Translations under genes and position numbers: made by a program
Notes under the pieces: model-generated
What the model saw: the letters and a program-made list of their open reading frames with translations, nothing else
What the model was told of the DNA's origin: nothing
The model's database searches: none
Source of the DNA: Pseudomonadota bacterium
GTDB lineage: Bacteria; Desulfobacterota; Desulfobulbia; Desulfobulbales; SURF-16
Length of the DNA: 64,000 bases
Assembly (NCBI GenBank): GCA_018897105.1
Contig: JAHILF010000005.1
Location: 1-64,000 of the forward strand
Direction: 5' to 3'
In this document: positions 1 through 7,948 of the stretch, one piece after another
Layout: the number at the start of each line of letters is the position of its first letter
Position numbering within the stretch: the first letter of the stretch is position 1

Positions 1-21
1 AGAAAAACTGACTACACTCGT

Positions 22-92
22 CGTCACCCCGGCGAAGGCCGGGGTCCAGAATTGTCGTAACTACCTGGATTCCGGCCTTCGCCGGAATGACG
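22..92. repeat. Dispersed palindromic repeat (inverted 28-nt arms)
   Basis: Two arms at 22-49 and 65-92 are near-perfect inverted copies of each other, built around CCGGCGAAGGCCGG and CCGGCCTTCGCCGG and separated by 15 nt. The outer ends read CGTCA...TCCAG and CTGGA...TGACG. This is the common proteobacterial type of intergenic palindromic repeat. A shorter relative built on GTCATTCCGG...CCGGAATCCAT occurs at 3139-3175 and 60866-60902. No coding function is evident. Confidence 0.75.
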
Positions 93-122
93 AACCTGGG
101 CTCAGGCAACCGGCGAAAAGGC

Positions 123-296
123 TTAAGTTAATGACATTGGCGTCACATCGGTAAACTGGGCATAGAATGCCGCCTGGTCGTAAAGATGCTGGGGCGTCAG
201 ACCGTGGCTAGCCATAGATTTTTTGAAGGCGCTTTGAGACTCGACAACCGGTATATTTAGAATTGCCGATTCCCTTATACTGTTCAGGCCGATCAA
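123..296 (-). CDS. Possible small protein or gene remnant (57 aa), unrecognised
   Basis: This frame is too short for the ORF track. On the minus strand it is open from a TTG overlapping the stop of the upstream phosphatase-family gene (TTGA overlap) to a TAA at 123-125. It reads like protein (…NIPVVESQSAFKKSMASHG… then …HLYDQAAFYAQFTDV…). I do not recognise the family. It could be a translationally coupled small protein, or the tail of a gene whose front has been lost. An internal ATG would give about 30 residues. The unusual TTG start and the lack of homology knowledge keep confidence low. Confidence 0.3.
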   Translation of the reverse strand: MIGLNSIRESAILNIPVVESQSAFKKSMASHGLTPQHLYDQAAFYAQFTDVTPMSLT

Positions 297-1264
297 AGGT
301 CCAGGTCAATCCAGGCCGGATCGTGGTCACTGCCATCTCCGCCATGTTTGGTCCGGCGGTCGATGGTCGGATTGGCGAAACGGCCTGCCAGAGCAGGACT
401 TAGCCAGATTTGGTCAAAGAGCTGGTACTCGGGCAATGCCGAGCCCGGCGGATTAAACCGGTGGGTCCAGGCGGTGGTCTGCGGCCCGGGTCCTTGGCCG
501 GTTGATTCGGCCTTGGGTGGGCGAGTCTCTGCCGGGTTTTGCAGGGCATTGATCAGCGGCTGGTTATCTGCCATCAGCATGGGCAGCAGGAATGGGGAGT
601 CCTGCCCGTCATTCATGTCGCCAGTGAGCACGAATTTGCTGTTCGGCCGTTCCATGTGGCTGATGATTCTCGAAATCGTCTCCGCTTGCCGCCGCCGCCG
701 GTTATTGGCGTTCATTGCGCCCTGAACCTGATCCTCCCAATACGGCACGTAGTGACTTTTTAGATGGGTATTATAGAGGGTGAAAAGTTTTTTTCTCTTG
801 TTGTCAAGGATCTCCACCTGCAGCAGGTCCCGGCTGAAAACCCTCTCATCCGGTTTTTCCGGATGGGTAGCTGTCTGGTGGGAGACGATCATGCCGATGG
901 GCAGCTTCGACATGATGCCCACATCAATGAGTCGTTGATCGTTACCTTCCACCAGGGCGATGTACGGATAGAGGCTCTGCAGATACTCCTGGTTGAACTG
1001 TTTAAGGATTTCTATGTGTTCGACTTCCTGGACCGCCAGGACATCGGCATTCATCACCTGGACAATCCGCCTGGCGATTTCCACCGTATCATCTTGTTTT
1101 TTGGCCTTGACCAGCCGCCCCATAAAGGTGCGCACCTTGACGACCGAGCTTTCGAAGGTCAAGGTGATCCCGCCGGGGTCCTCACCGGGTATGTCAGCTA
1201 TTTCGGCTAGGAAATTATAGCGGGAAAAGAGATTGTTGAGATTAAAGGTTCCTACTCTGACCAT
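293..1264 (-). CDS. Endonuclease/exonuclease/phosphatase family protein
   Basis: The 323-residue protein has the full EEP (DNase I/exonuclease III-like) motif set. An N-terminal FNLNNLF strand carries the metal-site Asn. QEVEH supplies the catalytic Glu near residue 80, NTHLKSHY follows near 165, LTGDMND sits near 213, and the C-terminal GSDHDP (about 313) holds the catalytic His. The family cleaves phosphodiester or phosphomonoester bonds of nucleic acids or inositol lipids using a divalent metal. The substrate cannot be told from sequence. There is no signal peptide, so it is likely cytoplasmic. AAGGAG sits just upstream of the chosen ATG. A possible small ORF overlaps its stop codon. Confidence 0.85.
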   Translation of the reverse strand: MVRVGTFNLNNLFSRYNFLAEIADIPGEDPGGITLTFESSVVKVRTFMGRLVKAKKQDDTVEIARRIVQVMNADVLAVQEVEHIEILKQFNQEYLQSLYPYIALVEGNDQRLIDVGIMSKLPIGMIVSHQTATHPEKPDERVFSRDLLQVEILDNKRKKLFTLYNTHLKSHYVPYWEDQVQGAMNANNRRRRQAETISRIISHMERPNSKFVLTGDMNDGQDSPFLLPMLMADNQPLINALQNPAETRPPKAESTGQGPGPQTTAWTHRFNPPGSALPEYQLFDQIWLSPALAGRFANPTIDRRTKHGGDGSDHDPAWIDLDL

Positions 1265-1315
1265 CGTAAGTCTCCTTGGGCTGGATTAATTAGGGTTGCT
1301 GTCATCGCTTACTTT

Positions 1316-1398
1316 TTTACCACAGAGAGCCAGAGAGCACAGAGAACGTTTTTATTATAATCAGTCAGCTCTGTGGAATTTGTGCTTTCCGTGGTAAA
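1316..1398. repeat. CACAGAG/CTCTGTG inverted intergenic repeat, copy 1
   Basis: An imperfect palindrome of about 85 bp starting ACCACAGAGAGC and ending GTGGTAAAT, with an AT-rich centre (GTTTTTATTA) and an inner AGCTCTGTGG. Related copies lie at 4561-4656 and 35191-35282, all between genes. It could fold into a long hairpin RNA. No protein is encoded. Confidence 0.75.
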
Positions 1399-1443
1399 TG
1401 TTGTTCCTTTATAACATCGCAAATCAGCCGCGCTGTCAAGGAT

Positions 1444-2328
1444 CTATGCATCCGCCTTGTTAGGCAGGCTGGTGATTCGGAAGCGTTGCAGATCCGCTAT
1501 GCCTTCCCATTGCGGCAGCCGTGAGATCGGGCCGTCGATCCGCACCAGAGGGGGATTGCGATCCGCCAGCCCGTTGATCTTGGCCCACAGGGTGATGTCG
1601 CCCCAATATTGCGGCGGTGTATCAGCGGCTGCCACGGCGGAGAAAATCTCGGCAGGCGTCGTGCATCCCCCGCGGATAGCCTGCAGGGCCAGGGCTTCAA
1701 GCCTCCCCATCCCGGTTGTGGGATCGGGCTGTTCCTTAAGCCAGCGGCTCACGGCGGCGGGAATCCACGGCAGGGGGGGATCTATGCTGCGTGACAATTC
1801 GGCAAGGAGCATTGGGTCTTGGGTGGCAAAGGCCTTATCCACCACCTCAGCAAAATGGAACTGTTCATCCGTGACCGGCTGCCGCCTGTCATACAGCGAA
1901 GCGAGCTGCCCCGGCTCAAGCTGGCCCAGCCCGTTGAAGGGCACGATGCCGGGAAATGCATCTACACAGAGAAGCTCTGCCTGCCGGATGCCCTGATACA
2001 GCATACAGGTAAGAATGTGGGCGAGCATTGATTGATCAAACAGGCAGGCGTCAAACCACAGGACAATTCGTTCATATTCTGTGGCGGTGGCGATTTTGCG
2101 GTACTGATTCTGCAATGTGCGCAGAATATGCTCCCGATCCAGGCCGCCGCGGGTTGCCTGTCCAAGGAACCAGGCCCGGGCAATAAGGGTATCATCCGTT
2201 GGCCAGCCGGGATTTCTGGGGCCATCATAGAGGATGTCGTGCCAGACAAATACCTCACCGCCCAGGCCGCACTTGGCAAGGTTACTGCCGGCGATATCGC
2301 CGCTGGTGATATGGAGGGTAGTGGTCAT
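1444..2328 (-). CDS. DUF1835 domain-containing protein
   Basis: The 294-residue protein begins TTLHITSGDIAGSNLAK and continues with VWHDILYDGP, the hallmark N-terminus of DUF1835 proteins. The biochemical role of the family is unknown. I moved the start 20 codons inside the track ORF: the second in-frame ATG (2328) is preceded by AAGGAAAGG at good spacing and matches the family N-terminus. No membrane segment or signal peptide is visible. The next gene upstream on the same strand ends 69 bp away, so the two may be co-transcribed. The function is unassigned. Confidence 0.8.
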   Translation of the reverse strand: MTTTLHITSGDIAGSNLAKCGLGGEVFVWHDILYDGPRNPGWPTDDTLIARAWFLGQATRGGLDREHILRTLQNQYRKIATATEYERIVLWFDACLFDQSMLAHILTCMLYQGIRQAELLCVDAFPGIVPFNGLGQLEPGQLASLYDRRQPVTDEQFHFAEVVDKAFATQDPMLLAELSRSIDPPLPWIPAAVSRWLKEQPDPTTGMGRLEALALQAIRGGCTTPAEIFSAVAAADTPPQYWGDITLWAKINGLADRNPPLVRIDGPISRLPQWEGIADLQRFRITSLPNKADA

Positions 2329-2397
2329 AAATTTGCCTTTCCTTACAGGTCCGAGTTGAACGTCCTGCCGCATGCTCTTATCTAGCAAAAGTTTGTC

Positions 2398-2991
2398 TCA
2401 TGCTGTTCGTGATATGAAACGTTGAAACACAGAATTGGCGAGATCTTCGTCTTGAGCCAAGTTGGCAACTCCTATTACTGACAACGACGCAATGATTTCA
2501 GCAAAGGTTAAGACTTCATCGACTTCTTCGGGGGCATATGCTGGTTCGACTGCTTCAACCGTGTTCCAACGCTGAACATGGAGGCCACCAGTATGGGTGT
2601 AGGCACACATAACACTCCAGAGTTTCTGTTTAACATTTGAAAGTACTTGCTCCGAGAAAGCAGGGGGTTCCTCCAGGTCATGAAGCAGAGTATCGACGCG
2701 TGGTGGCTCCCAACCCTTTAGGAAGCGGCGAATTTCCGAGTCTTTCGCGCATAGTGCGAGCCATTCTCCTCGCAAGTATGCTTCGAATGCAATACGTAGC
2801 AGAGCAAAACTTGAGGCGTACAAACGATGTTCGATCAGCACCACAATTGCGTGATGGTGATCCTGCGCGATTGCCAGGCAAGATGCCGCGGCACGGACAC
2901 GATCGTTAGCGGGGATTTCGCGTTCGTGGAGGGCGAGGCGAAGCCACTCAACGTATTCGCCCGCGGTTCGGTGTCTTTCAGAAGAGTTCAT
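2398..2991 (-). CDS. Helical protein of unknown function (DUF6988/DUF5677-like)
   Basis: About 197 residues and mostly helical, with AIAQDHHHAIVVLIEHRLYA and SSFALLRIAFEAYLRGEW in the first half and YTHTGGLHVQRW near residue 125. The pattern resembles bacterial DUF6988/DUF5677-type helical bundles, which may be HEPN-related, but this is from memory and uncertain. The track ORF starts at a TTG. The ATG at 2991 (MNSSERHRTAGEY) fits the predicted fold better, though no clear ribosome-binding site precedes it. It could form a two-gene unit with the downstream DUF1835 gene. Confidence 0.6.
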   Translation of the reverse strand: MNSSERHRTAGEYVEWLRLALHEREIPANDRVRAAASCLAIAQDHHHAIVVLIEHRLYASSFALLRIAFEAYLRGEWLALCAKDSEIRRFLKGWEPPRVDTLLHDLEEPPAFSEQVLSNVKQKLWSVMCAYTHTGGLHVQRWNTVEAVEPAYAPEEVDEVLTFAEIIASLSVIGVANLAQDEDLANSVFQRFISRTA

Positions 2992-3138
2992 GATGTACCA
3001 GTCCGACATGGCATTGCAAATGGTAATCAAAGAAGAGTTGGGTTCTGCAATTTTAACGGATCATATCACCCTGAGGGGTTTTATCCAACTTTTTTGCCTG
3101 TGCAAAAGATTCTTTTTGTTCGTACATACAACCGAGCC

Positions 3139-3175
3139 CGTCATTCCGGGCAAGCAAAGCGCGACCCGGAATCCA
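3139..3175. repeat. GTCATTCCGGGCAAGC palindromic repeat, copy 1
   Basis: A short imperfect palindrome (GTCATTCCGGGCAAGC...GCGACCCGGAATCCAT) that recurs with one difference at 60866-60902 inside the T6SS operon. It belongs to the same broad class as the repeat at 22-92. It lies in the intergenic space upstream of the helical-protein gene. Confidence 0.75.
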
Positions 3176-3256
3176 TCTGGTTTTCCCAAAGCCGGGGACA
3201 GAATGATTTTCGCCAAAACCGCGAAAAAAATTCAGTCCCCTCAGTTTGAGGAAAAA

Positions 3257-3476
3257 TTAATCAGTCTCCCTGCCTTTTTTTGCATCCTCCTCACTCATCC
3301 AGGAATGGGTCAGGGGCAAGTCGTTGCGGGTGCCGGCGGAGAAAAGCATCTGGAAGACATGCATATTGCCATGCCAGAATGAGGAGGAGCAACCCACCAG
3401 GTGAACCGCCACATGCGGACAAAGCGTTCGTCAAACATCTGGAGGACTTCATTTCTGTGTTCCTCAAACCGGGTCA
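3257..3476 (-). pseudogene. C-terminal remnant of a cyclopropane-fatty-acyl-phospholipid synthase
   Basis: Minus-strand reading gives RFEEHRNEVLQMFDERFVRM in one frame. After a one-base slip it continues VHLVGCSSSFWHGNMHVFQM and LFSAGTRNDLPLTHSWMSEE to a TAA at 3257. This matches the C-terminal helix region of CFA-synthase-like SAM methyltransferases (R-F-x-R-M-W ... C-x-x-x-F ... F-x-x-G-x-x-N). Restoring one T in the CGGTTCACC stretch would rejoin the frames. The methyltransferase domain and N-terminus are absent; the DUF1737 gene sits right where they should be. This is a truncated, frameshifted relic of about 72 codons that the ORF track does not show. Confidence 0.7.
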
Positions 3477-3481
3477 GTCAA

Positions 3482-3679
3482 TCACATTTGCTTTATATCG
3501 ATTTCGTTATGAAATTTTCCTTCCACCACTTTAACAACTGCTTGACCGGCAATGACATTTTTCCCGTCAAAGGTCAGGGTCGGATTGCCGTATAGATCCC
3601 AGCCGTCGTTAAGCTTGGCACATACTCTTTTGCAGAATGTTTCATCATCTGGTCCGGTAAGATAGGAGTAGAGCTTCAT
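3482..3679 (-). CDS. DUF1737 domain-containing small protein
   Basis: The 65-residue protein starts MKLYSYLTGPDDETFCKRV and contains LNDGWDLYGNPTLTFDG and GQAVVKVVEG, which is the whole DUF1737 domain. AAGAGGTGATAA lies directly before the ATG. The family has no known activity. Its stop lies only a few bases from the remnant of a CFA-type synthase, so the two may once have been neighbours in an operon. Confidence 0.85.
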   Translation of the reverse strand: MKLYSYLTGPDDETFCKRVCAKLNDGWDLYGNPTLTFDGKNVIAGQAVVKVVEGKFHNEIDIKQM

Positions 3680-4153
3680 TTATCACCTCTTAAGGTTATG
3701 CAATATTTTGTAATGGTCTGGTATGAAACAGACGGGGGGATGCGCGGGCAGTCGGCGGTCCCTCTTGGTTGAGTCTGTTGCGGCAAGATGGGTCTGCATG
3801 AGCAGCACGAGTCAATGGATCTATCCATGGCCGTACATAAAAGTTTTTATCGACAAAGGAGTGGGGTCGAGAGCGGATTCAATACGCCCCGCCGGGCAGA
3901 AACGATCACGCCGGTTATCAGGGGAGGGGCACAGATGCAGCCTCCGGCCGACTCCTGACGGGGCAGGGCAAAGTACCATTCTTCGAACTCAGCGACCAGA
4001 CCGGGGTGCCTTTAAGGCTGGTGAGGCTTGATAGATTGAACGCCCGGTATGGGCGTAAAGTCACCTGTAATGCGTATATTGGTAACATGAATACCATGAT
4101 GCTGGCAAGGGGGTTGTTGCAAGGCATGGCTGAGAAACAGGGGCTGGTATGAG
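3680..4153 (+). other. Gene-poor stretch with a possible decayed reading frame
   Basis: No intact gene is seen here. Two adjacent plus-strand frames read like protein. One ends ...VIRGGAQMQPPADS at a TGA near 3957. The next continues GQGKVPFFELSDQTGVPLRL then LDRLNARYGRKVTCNAYIGN to a TGA at about 4151. Together they look like one frame broken by an indel. I do not recognise the family. The track ORFs at 3723 (plus) and 3918 (minus) have low-quality composition and are treated as shadows. Confidence 0.35.
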
Positions 4154-4446
4154 CTAAAGTAAGCCGTCCAAAGCCAGCATCTCGCCCTCGGCCGCACCTT
4201 CTCTGAGTTTTCTGGCCTGCTGGTATTCGGCTGAGTTATAAAATTTTTTCGCCTGCTCCATGCTGGGGAATTCGATCAATACGACTCTGCGCTTTTCCTC
4301 CGGGCCTTCAAGGGTCATTGTTTCTCCGCCACGGGCGATATGTCTGCCACCGAACTTGGCAATGATGGCAGGCGTTACCTTCAGGTATTCTTTGAATCTA
4401 TCCCAGTCAATGATGTTCACCCTTTTACGACAAGATAAGCGGCCAT
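4154..4446 (-). pseudogene. DUF1330 domain protein with a frameshift near the N-terminus
   Basis: The track ORF (from GTG at 4420) lacks the first strand of the DUF1330 fold. Just upstream, an ATG at 4446 preceded by AAGGAGAGG opens MAAYLVVK, the normal DUF1330 N-terminus, and then meets a TGA. One extra A in the AAAA run (GTAAAAGGG) would join it to VNIIDWDRFKEYLKVTPAII and the rest (GRHIARGGE, VLIEFPSMEQAKKFYNSAEY). The repaired protein would be about 97 residues, typical for this ferredoxin-fold family. This is either a real frameshift or a base error in the run. The body is otherwise well conserved. Confidence 0.75.
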
Positions 4447-4528
4447 AGCGGCGATTTTCCTCTCCTTGCGGTATCCGGATAAAAATTAAAAGGCTTGCCG
4501 TCAGTCTTTATGACCTTTTGGCTGTTTC

Positions 4529-4552
4529 GTATTTATGCCCCTTGCGGGTAAA
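4529..4552. repeat. GTATTTATGCCCCTTGCGGGTAAA repeat unit
   Basis: A short unit (GTATTTATGCCCCTTGCGGG) that recurs with small changes at 35155-35178 and in both orientations inside the element at 40733-40874. Here and at 35.2 kb it lies immediately before a copy of the CACAGAG repeat, so the two form a composite. Confidence 0.65.
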
Positions 4553-4560
4553 GAGTTTTT

Positions 4561-4656
4561 TTCCACCCCAGAGCACACAGAGATCACAGAGAAATAATTT
4601 TTATTACAGTCAGTTAGCTCTGTGGGCTCCGTGCTCTCTGTGGTAAATTTTCAGTT
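4561..4656. repeat. CACAGAG/CTCTGTG inverted intergenic repeat, copy 2
   Basis: Second copy of the family at 1316-1398: CAGAGATCACAGAGAA on the left, TTTTTATTACAG in the middle, and GTGCTCTCTGTGGTAAATTT on the right. It sits 13 bp from the end of the NtrC-type regulator gene and could serve as its transcript end. Confidence 0.75.
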
Positions 4657-4668
4657 TTTACAAAGTCA

Positions 4669-6012
4669 TCATTTTTTGCTGAGCCCATATTTTTTCAGGC
4701 GCCGCCACAGGGTGGTGAGGGGAATGCCGAGAATCTCACTGCTCAGCTTGCGGTTGTTGCCCGTAATATCAAGAACCTTGGAGATATGCTGTTTTTCCAT
4801 GGTTTCCAGGGAGAGCAGGTCCTCGCCCTCGAAGGTGGTAAAAGCCAGTTTTCTGAGATCAGCCGGCAGGTCACGGACCTGGATGCTTTCCCCCTCGGCC
4901 AGCGCCACCGCCCGCTGGATGATGTTTTCCAGTTCGCGGACATTGCCGGGATAATGATAATGCAGAAGGATATCAAGGGTCTGGGGGGAGATCTGCCTGA
5001 TGTCCTTGCTGAAGGCAAGGCCGAATTTCTCGATAAAATGGCTGATCAGCAGCGGGATATCGTCTTTTCTTTCCGTGAGCTTGGGCAGACGGATGGTGAC
5101 CACGTTGAGGCGGTAAAAGAGGTCCTCCCGGAATGAACCCGCCTCGACCTCCTTTTTCAGGTCCTTGTTGGTGGCGGCGATGATGCGGATATCCAGATCA
5201 ATGGCCTTGGTGCCGCCCACCCTGAAAATCTGTCTTTCCTGCAGTACATGCAGCAGTTTGACCTGCATGGACAGGGGCATCTCGCCTATCTCGTCTAAAA
5301 ATACGGTGCCTTCTGAAGCGGTTTCGAGCAGGCCGATTTTGGTGGCGGTGGCGCCGGTAAAGGCGCCTTTCTCATGGCCGAACAGTTCACTGGCGATGAG
5401 TTCTTCGGCAAACCCGCCGCAGTTGAAGGCGATGAAAGCATTTTCTTTTCTGGGACTCAGGGAATGGATGGATCTGGCTGCCATCTGTTTGCCGGTACCG
5501 GTCTCCGCCTGCAGCAGGACATTGCAGTTGACCATGGCCACTTTATTGATCATGGCGAAGACCTCCTGCATGGCCGGGCTGGAACCGACAAAGCCGGAAA
5601 TGGTGCCGCCGTTGCTCAAGGCCTGACGGAGAGCACGGTTTTCCTCAAGCAGTTCGATTTTTTTTCTGGCCGTGTTGGCCAGCAGCCTAATGTCATGACG
5701 CTTGAAGGGCTTGGTGATGTAATGGAAGGCGCCAGCCTTGATGGCATCCACCGCTGTTTCAATTGAGGCGTTGCCGGTTATGATGATCGCCTCCGTATCT
5801 TCAAATCTGCTTTTGACCTGGGTGAGAATTTCCATGCCGTGTATGTCCGGTAGATGCAGATCGATAAACACAATAGGGAAAGTTTGCTGGCCAAGTCTCT
5901 GCAAAAAGGAATGGCCGTCCAGAAAATATTCCACTTCAAATCCTTCTGCGTCAAGAACGCGTTTGATATGGCGGCAGGCCATCTCCTCATCATCAATTAT
6001 GGCGGCTTTCAT
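4669..6012 (-). CDS. Sigma-54-dependent response regulator (NtrC family)
   Basis: The 447-residue protein has three domains. The receiver (1-120) has the acidic pair in IDDEE, the phospho-acceptor Asp in FIDLHLP and the Lys in ITKPF. The AAA+ domain (about 140-370) has Walker A AETGTGKQ, the sigma-54 contact loop GAFTGA and Walker B VFLDEIGEMP. A C-terminal Fis-type helix-turn-helix (NNRKLSSEILGIPLTTLWRR) follows. It activates sigma-54 promoters when phosphorylated. It overlaps the histidine kinase gene by 20 bp, so the two form a cotranscribed two-component pair. The target genes cannot be read from the window. Confidence 0.93.
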   Translation of the reverse strand: MKAAIIDDEEMACRHIKRVLDAEGFEVEYFLDGHSFLQRLGQQTFPIVFIDLHLPDIHGMEILTQVKSRFEDTEAIIITGNASIETAVDAIKAGAFHYITKPFKRHDIRLLANTARKKIELLEENRALRQALSNGGTISGFVGSSPAMQEVFAMINKVAMVNCNVLLQAETGTGKQMAARSIHSLSPRKENAFIAFNCGGFAEELIASELFGHEKGAFTGATATKIGLLETASEGTVFLDEIGEMPLSMQVKLLHVLQERQIFRVGGTKAIDLDIRIIAATNKDLKKEVEAGSFREDLFYRLNVVTIRLPKLTERKDDIPLLISHFIEKFGLAFSKDIRQISPQTLDILLHYHYPGNVRELENIIQRAVALAEGESIQVRDLPADLRKLAFTTFEGEDLLSLETMEKQHISKVLDITGNNRKLSSEILGIPLTTLWRRLKKYGLSKK

Positions 6013-7447
6013 CTTGATTTCCCTGCTGTTTTTCCTGGTTTGCCGCTATGGGCAGATAGATTGTAAATTTTGTCCCGATATTCACTTCACTCTTTACTTC
6101 AACATAGCCCCCATGTTTTTTGATAATACCGTAAACAATGGAAAGGCCAAGGCCGGTGCCGGCACCGACTTCCTTGGTGGTGTAAAAAGGATCGAAAATA
6201 TGGCCGATAATCTCCGGCGGTATGCCCGGTCCCGTATCGATGACGTTTATCTTGAGCAAGTTGTTCGGTGCGAGTCTGGCATTGAGGTAAATGAGCCCCC
6301 CCCCCTGGGGCATCGCCTGGATGGAGTTGACGAACAAGTTGATGAATACCTGCTGCAGTTTCTGCATATCACCCATGACGAGGGGGAGATCCTCGTGGAT
6401 ATAATTTTCAAACCAGATGGCGTTGATCATCAGCTGGTTGGCGATGAGCTTGTGGGAGGCTTCCACTACGTCCTTGATGCGGAGCGGTACGGAGGATGGA
6501 GCTTTGTCCCGGGAAAAATCGAGCAGGTTCTTGACAACCCCGGAGGCCCTCTCCGTCTGGCTGATGATGTCGGCAATGATCTCTTTTGTCTCTGTTTCGG
6601 AAAGGGCACCGTATTCTTCCATCAGGGTATCTGCTGACAGGGAAATGTTGTTAAGGGGGTTGTTTAATTCGTGGGCAATACCGGAGGAGAAGGTGCCGAT
6701 GGCGGCCAGCTTGCGGGATTGCACCAGCTGTTCCTTTCTGGCATCGATCTCGGCGACCATCTTGTTGAAGTTAATAATCAGGACGGAGATCTCATCCTGT
6801 ATTTTAGCGTTATCGGCAATGGGGGTGAATTTGTCATTGGCCACGTCACGTGTAGCCTTCTGGACAAAGGCGATGCGTTTCAATACGTTCCTGACCTGCA
6901 GCTGGAAGATGAGAATAAGGGTAAAGAAAAGGGTGCCCGTGATGCTGACAAATCGGTAAAAGAGCAGTTCGAGGCTGCTGTGCAGGCGGTCATGCTTGCG
7001 TTTGACCAGCTTCTCGGCGAACTCCACCATGTCCCGGCCTGATTCCCTGATCCCCAGGGAGTCTATCTCGGCGGAGTAACTGTATTTCCTGAATATTTCC
7101 TTGTATTGGTAGAAGGTGCCGAGAAAATTATCATATTCCTGCCTGTCCGTAACTTCAAGAATGTCATCCTCCAGGATGGCGATATGTGATTGGATCTTGG
7201 ACAGAAAAACTAAAATGGGGGAGACGTTGTCGGTCCCTATTCCGAAGAGGAAATTTTTCTCATACCGGCGTAACTCCAGTACATCGTCTAAAAAACTATG
7301 AAACTGCTCCAGGGCCATGAGTTTCTTTTTCAGGGAAAATATCTGCCATGAGTAATCAGGCAGCAGCAGGCCGCCAAACACCATAAACAGTATGGTGATA
7401 AAAATGAGCCTTCGTCTGATGGTATGTCTCCCAACGAGACGTTCCAT
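5993..7447 (-). CDS. Membrane sensor histidine kinase
   Basis: The 484-residue protein has a TM helix at about 13-33 (FITILFMVFGGLLLPDYSW) and a helical extracytoplasmic region of about 140 residues. A second TM lies at about 160-190, then a HAMP-like linker. HisKA carries the phospho-His in SGIAHELNNPLNN, and the HATPase domain has NLFVNSIQAMP, DTGPGIPP and GTGLGLSIVYG boxes. It most likely phosphorylates the overlapping downstream NtrC-type regulator. AGGAGA precedes the ATG. The sensor region is not a recognised PAS or Cache domain and its ligand is unknown. The architecture resembles NtrB/ZraS-like kinases of deltaproteobacteria. Confidence 0.92.
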   Translation of the reverse strand: MERLVGRHTIRRRLIFITILFMVFGGLLLPDYSWQIFSLKKKLMALEQFHSFLDDVLELRRYEKNFLFGIGTDNVSPILVFLSKIQSHIAILEDDILEVTDRQEYDNFLGTFYQYKEIFRKYSYSAEIDSLGIRESGRDMVEFAEKLVKRKHDRLHSSLELLFYRFVSITGTLFFTLILIFQLQVRNVLKRIAFVQKATRDVANDKFTPIADNAKIQDEISVLIINFNKMVAEIDARKEQLVQSRKLAAIGTFSSGIAHELNNPLNNISLSADTLMEEYGALSETETKEIIADIISQTERASGVVKNLLDFSRDKAPSSVPLRIKDVVEASHKLIANQLMINAIWFENYIHEDLPLVMGDMQKLQQVFINLFVNSIQAMPQGGGLIYLNARLAPNNLLKINVIDTGPGIPPEIIGHIFDPFYTTKEVGAGTGLGLSIVYGIIKKHGGYVEVKSEVNIGTKFTIYLPIAANQEKQQGNQDESRHN

Positions 7448-7948
7448 GTTTTTTCTCCTATCTTACCCATGACGCCTAACGTTTCAACTTGAAATAAGAC
7501 AGATATACCATGTAGCCGGTAATTGCCAACAAGAAACTTCAGAACTCCCGAGGTCGTGACGTAATTCCAATGTTATGCCACCATCCCGGATTCTTGCTTG
7601 TTGCCAGTTTGAGTGCCTAAAATACTTTAAGTACTTTAAGTGCCTTAAATGAATGGTTTTTCTGCTTAGACCGCGCCGCAACTTCAAGTAGTTTATACCC
7701 ACTAGGGGCACAAGATACCCACCACAAGGGCACAAGAGCAATTTGCGCACCTTAGGCACTCTTCTCGAACCTCGATTAGGGTATCAACGCAAAATCTACC
7801 GCAATCAGGTTGTCTGAACTTTGTGTCAGGGGAATAAGGAGGCAGGATGGGTCGTCTGCGGGGTTGCCTGTGGCGATGGGACGATGCGGGGACACATCAT
7901 TGCTGGGTTGGACGGCATTCTCCTCGGGCTGATTAGTTATTTGGCTAA
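7448..7948. other. 500-bp gene-free region with short tandem repeats
   Basis: No convincing gene is present. On the plus strand there is a run of ACTTTAAGT units (7621-7650) and two near-tandem units of the form TACCCAC..GGGCACAAGA (about 7697-7738). The latter resemble inverted relatives of the GTATTTATGCCCCTTGCGGG repeat found elsewhere here. The 91-residue minus-strand ORF across the region takes its KYLKYF-like composition from the repeat and is not credible. The region upstream of the kinase start may hold its promoter, but no clear boxes were seen. Confidence 0.5.

Noticed and set aside
3723-4031. 102-residue plus-strand ORF
   Set aside because: Composition (repeated Arg, Ser, Gly) looks like an out-of-frame reading; the neighbouring frames look more protein-like, as described for the decayed region.
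7484-7759. 91-residue minus-strand ORF
   Set aside because: Its sequence derives from short tandem repeats (KYLKYF, LRHLKY) and it lacks a start signal or similarity to a known family.
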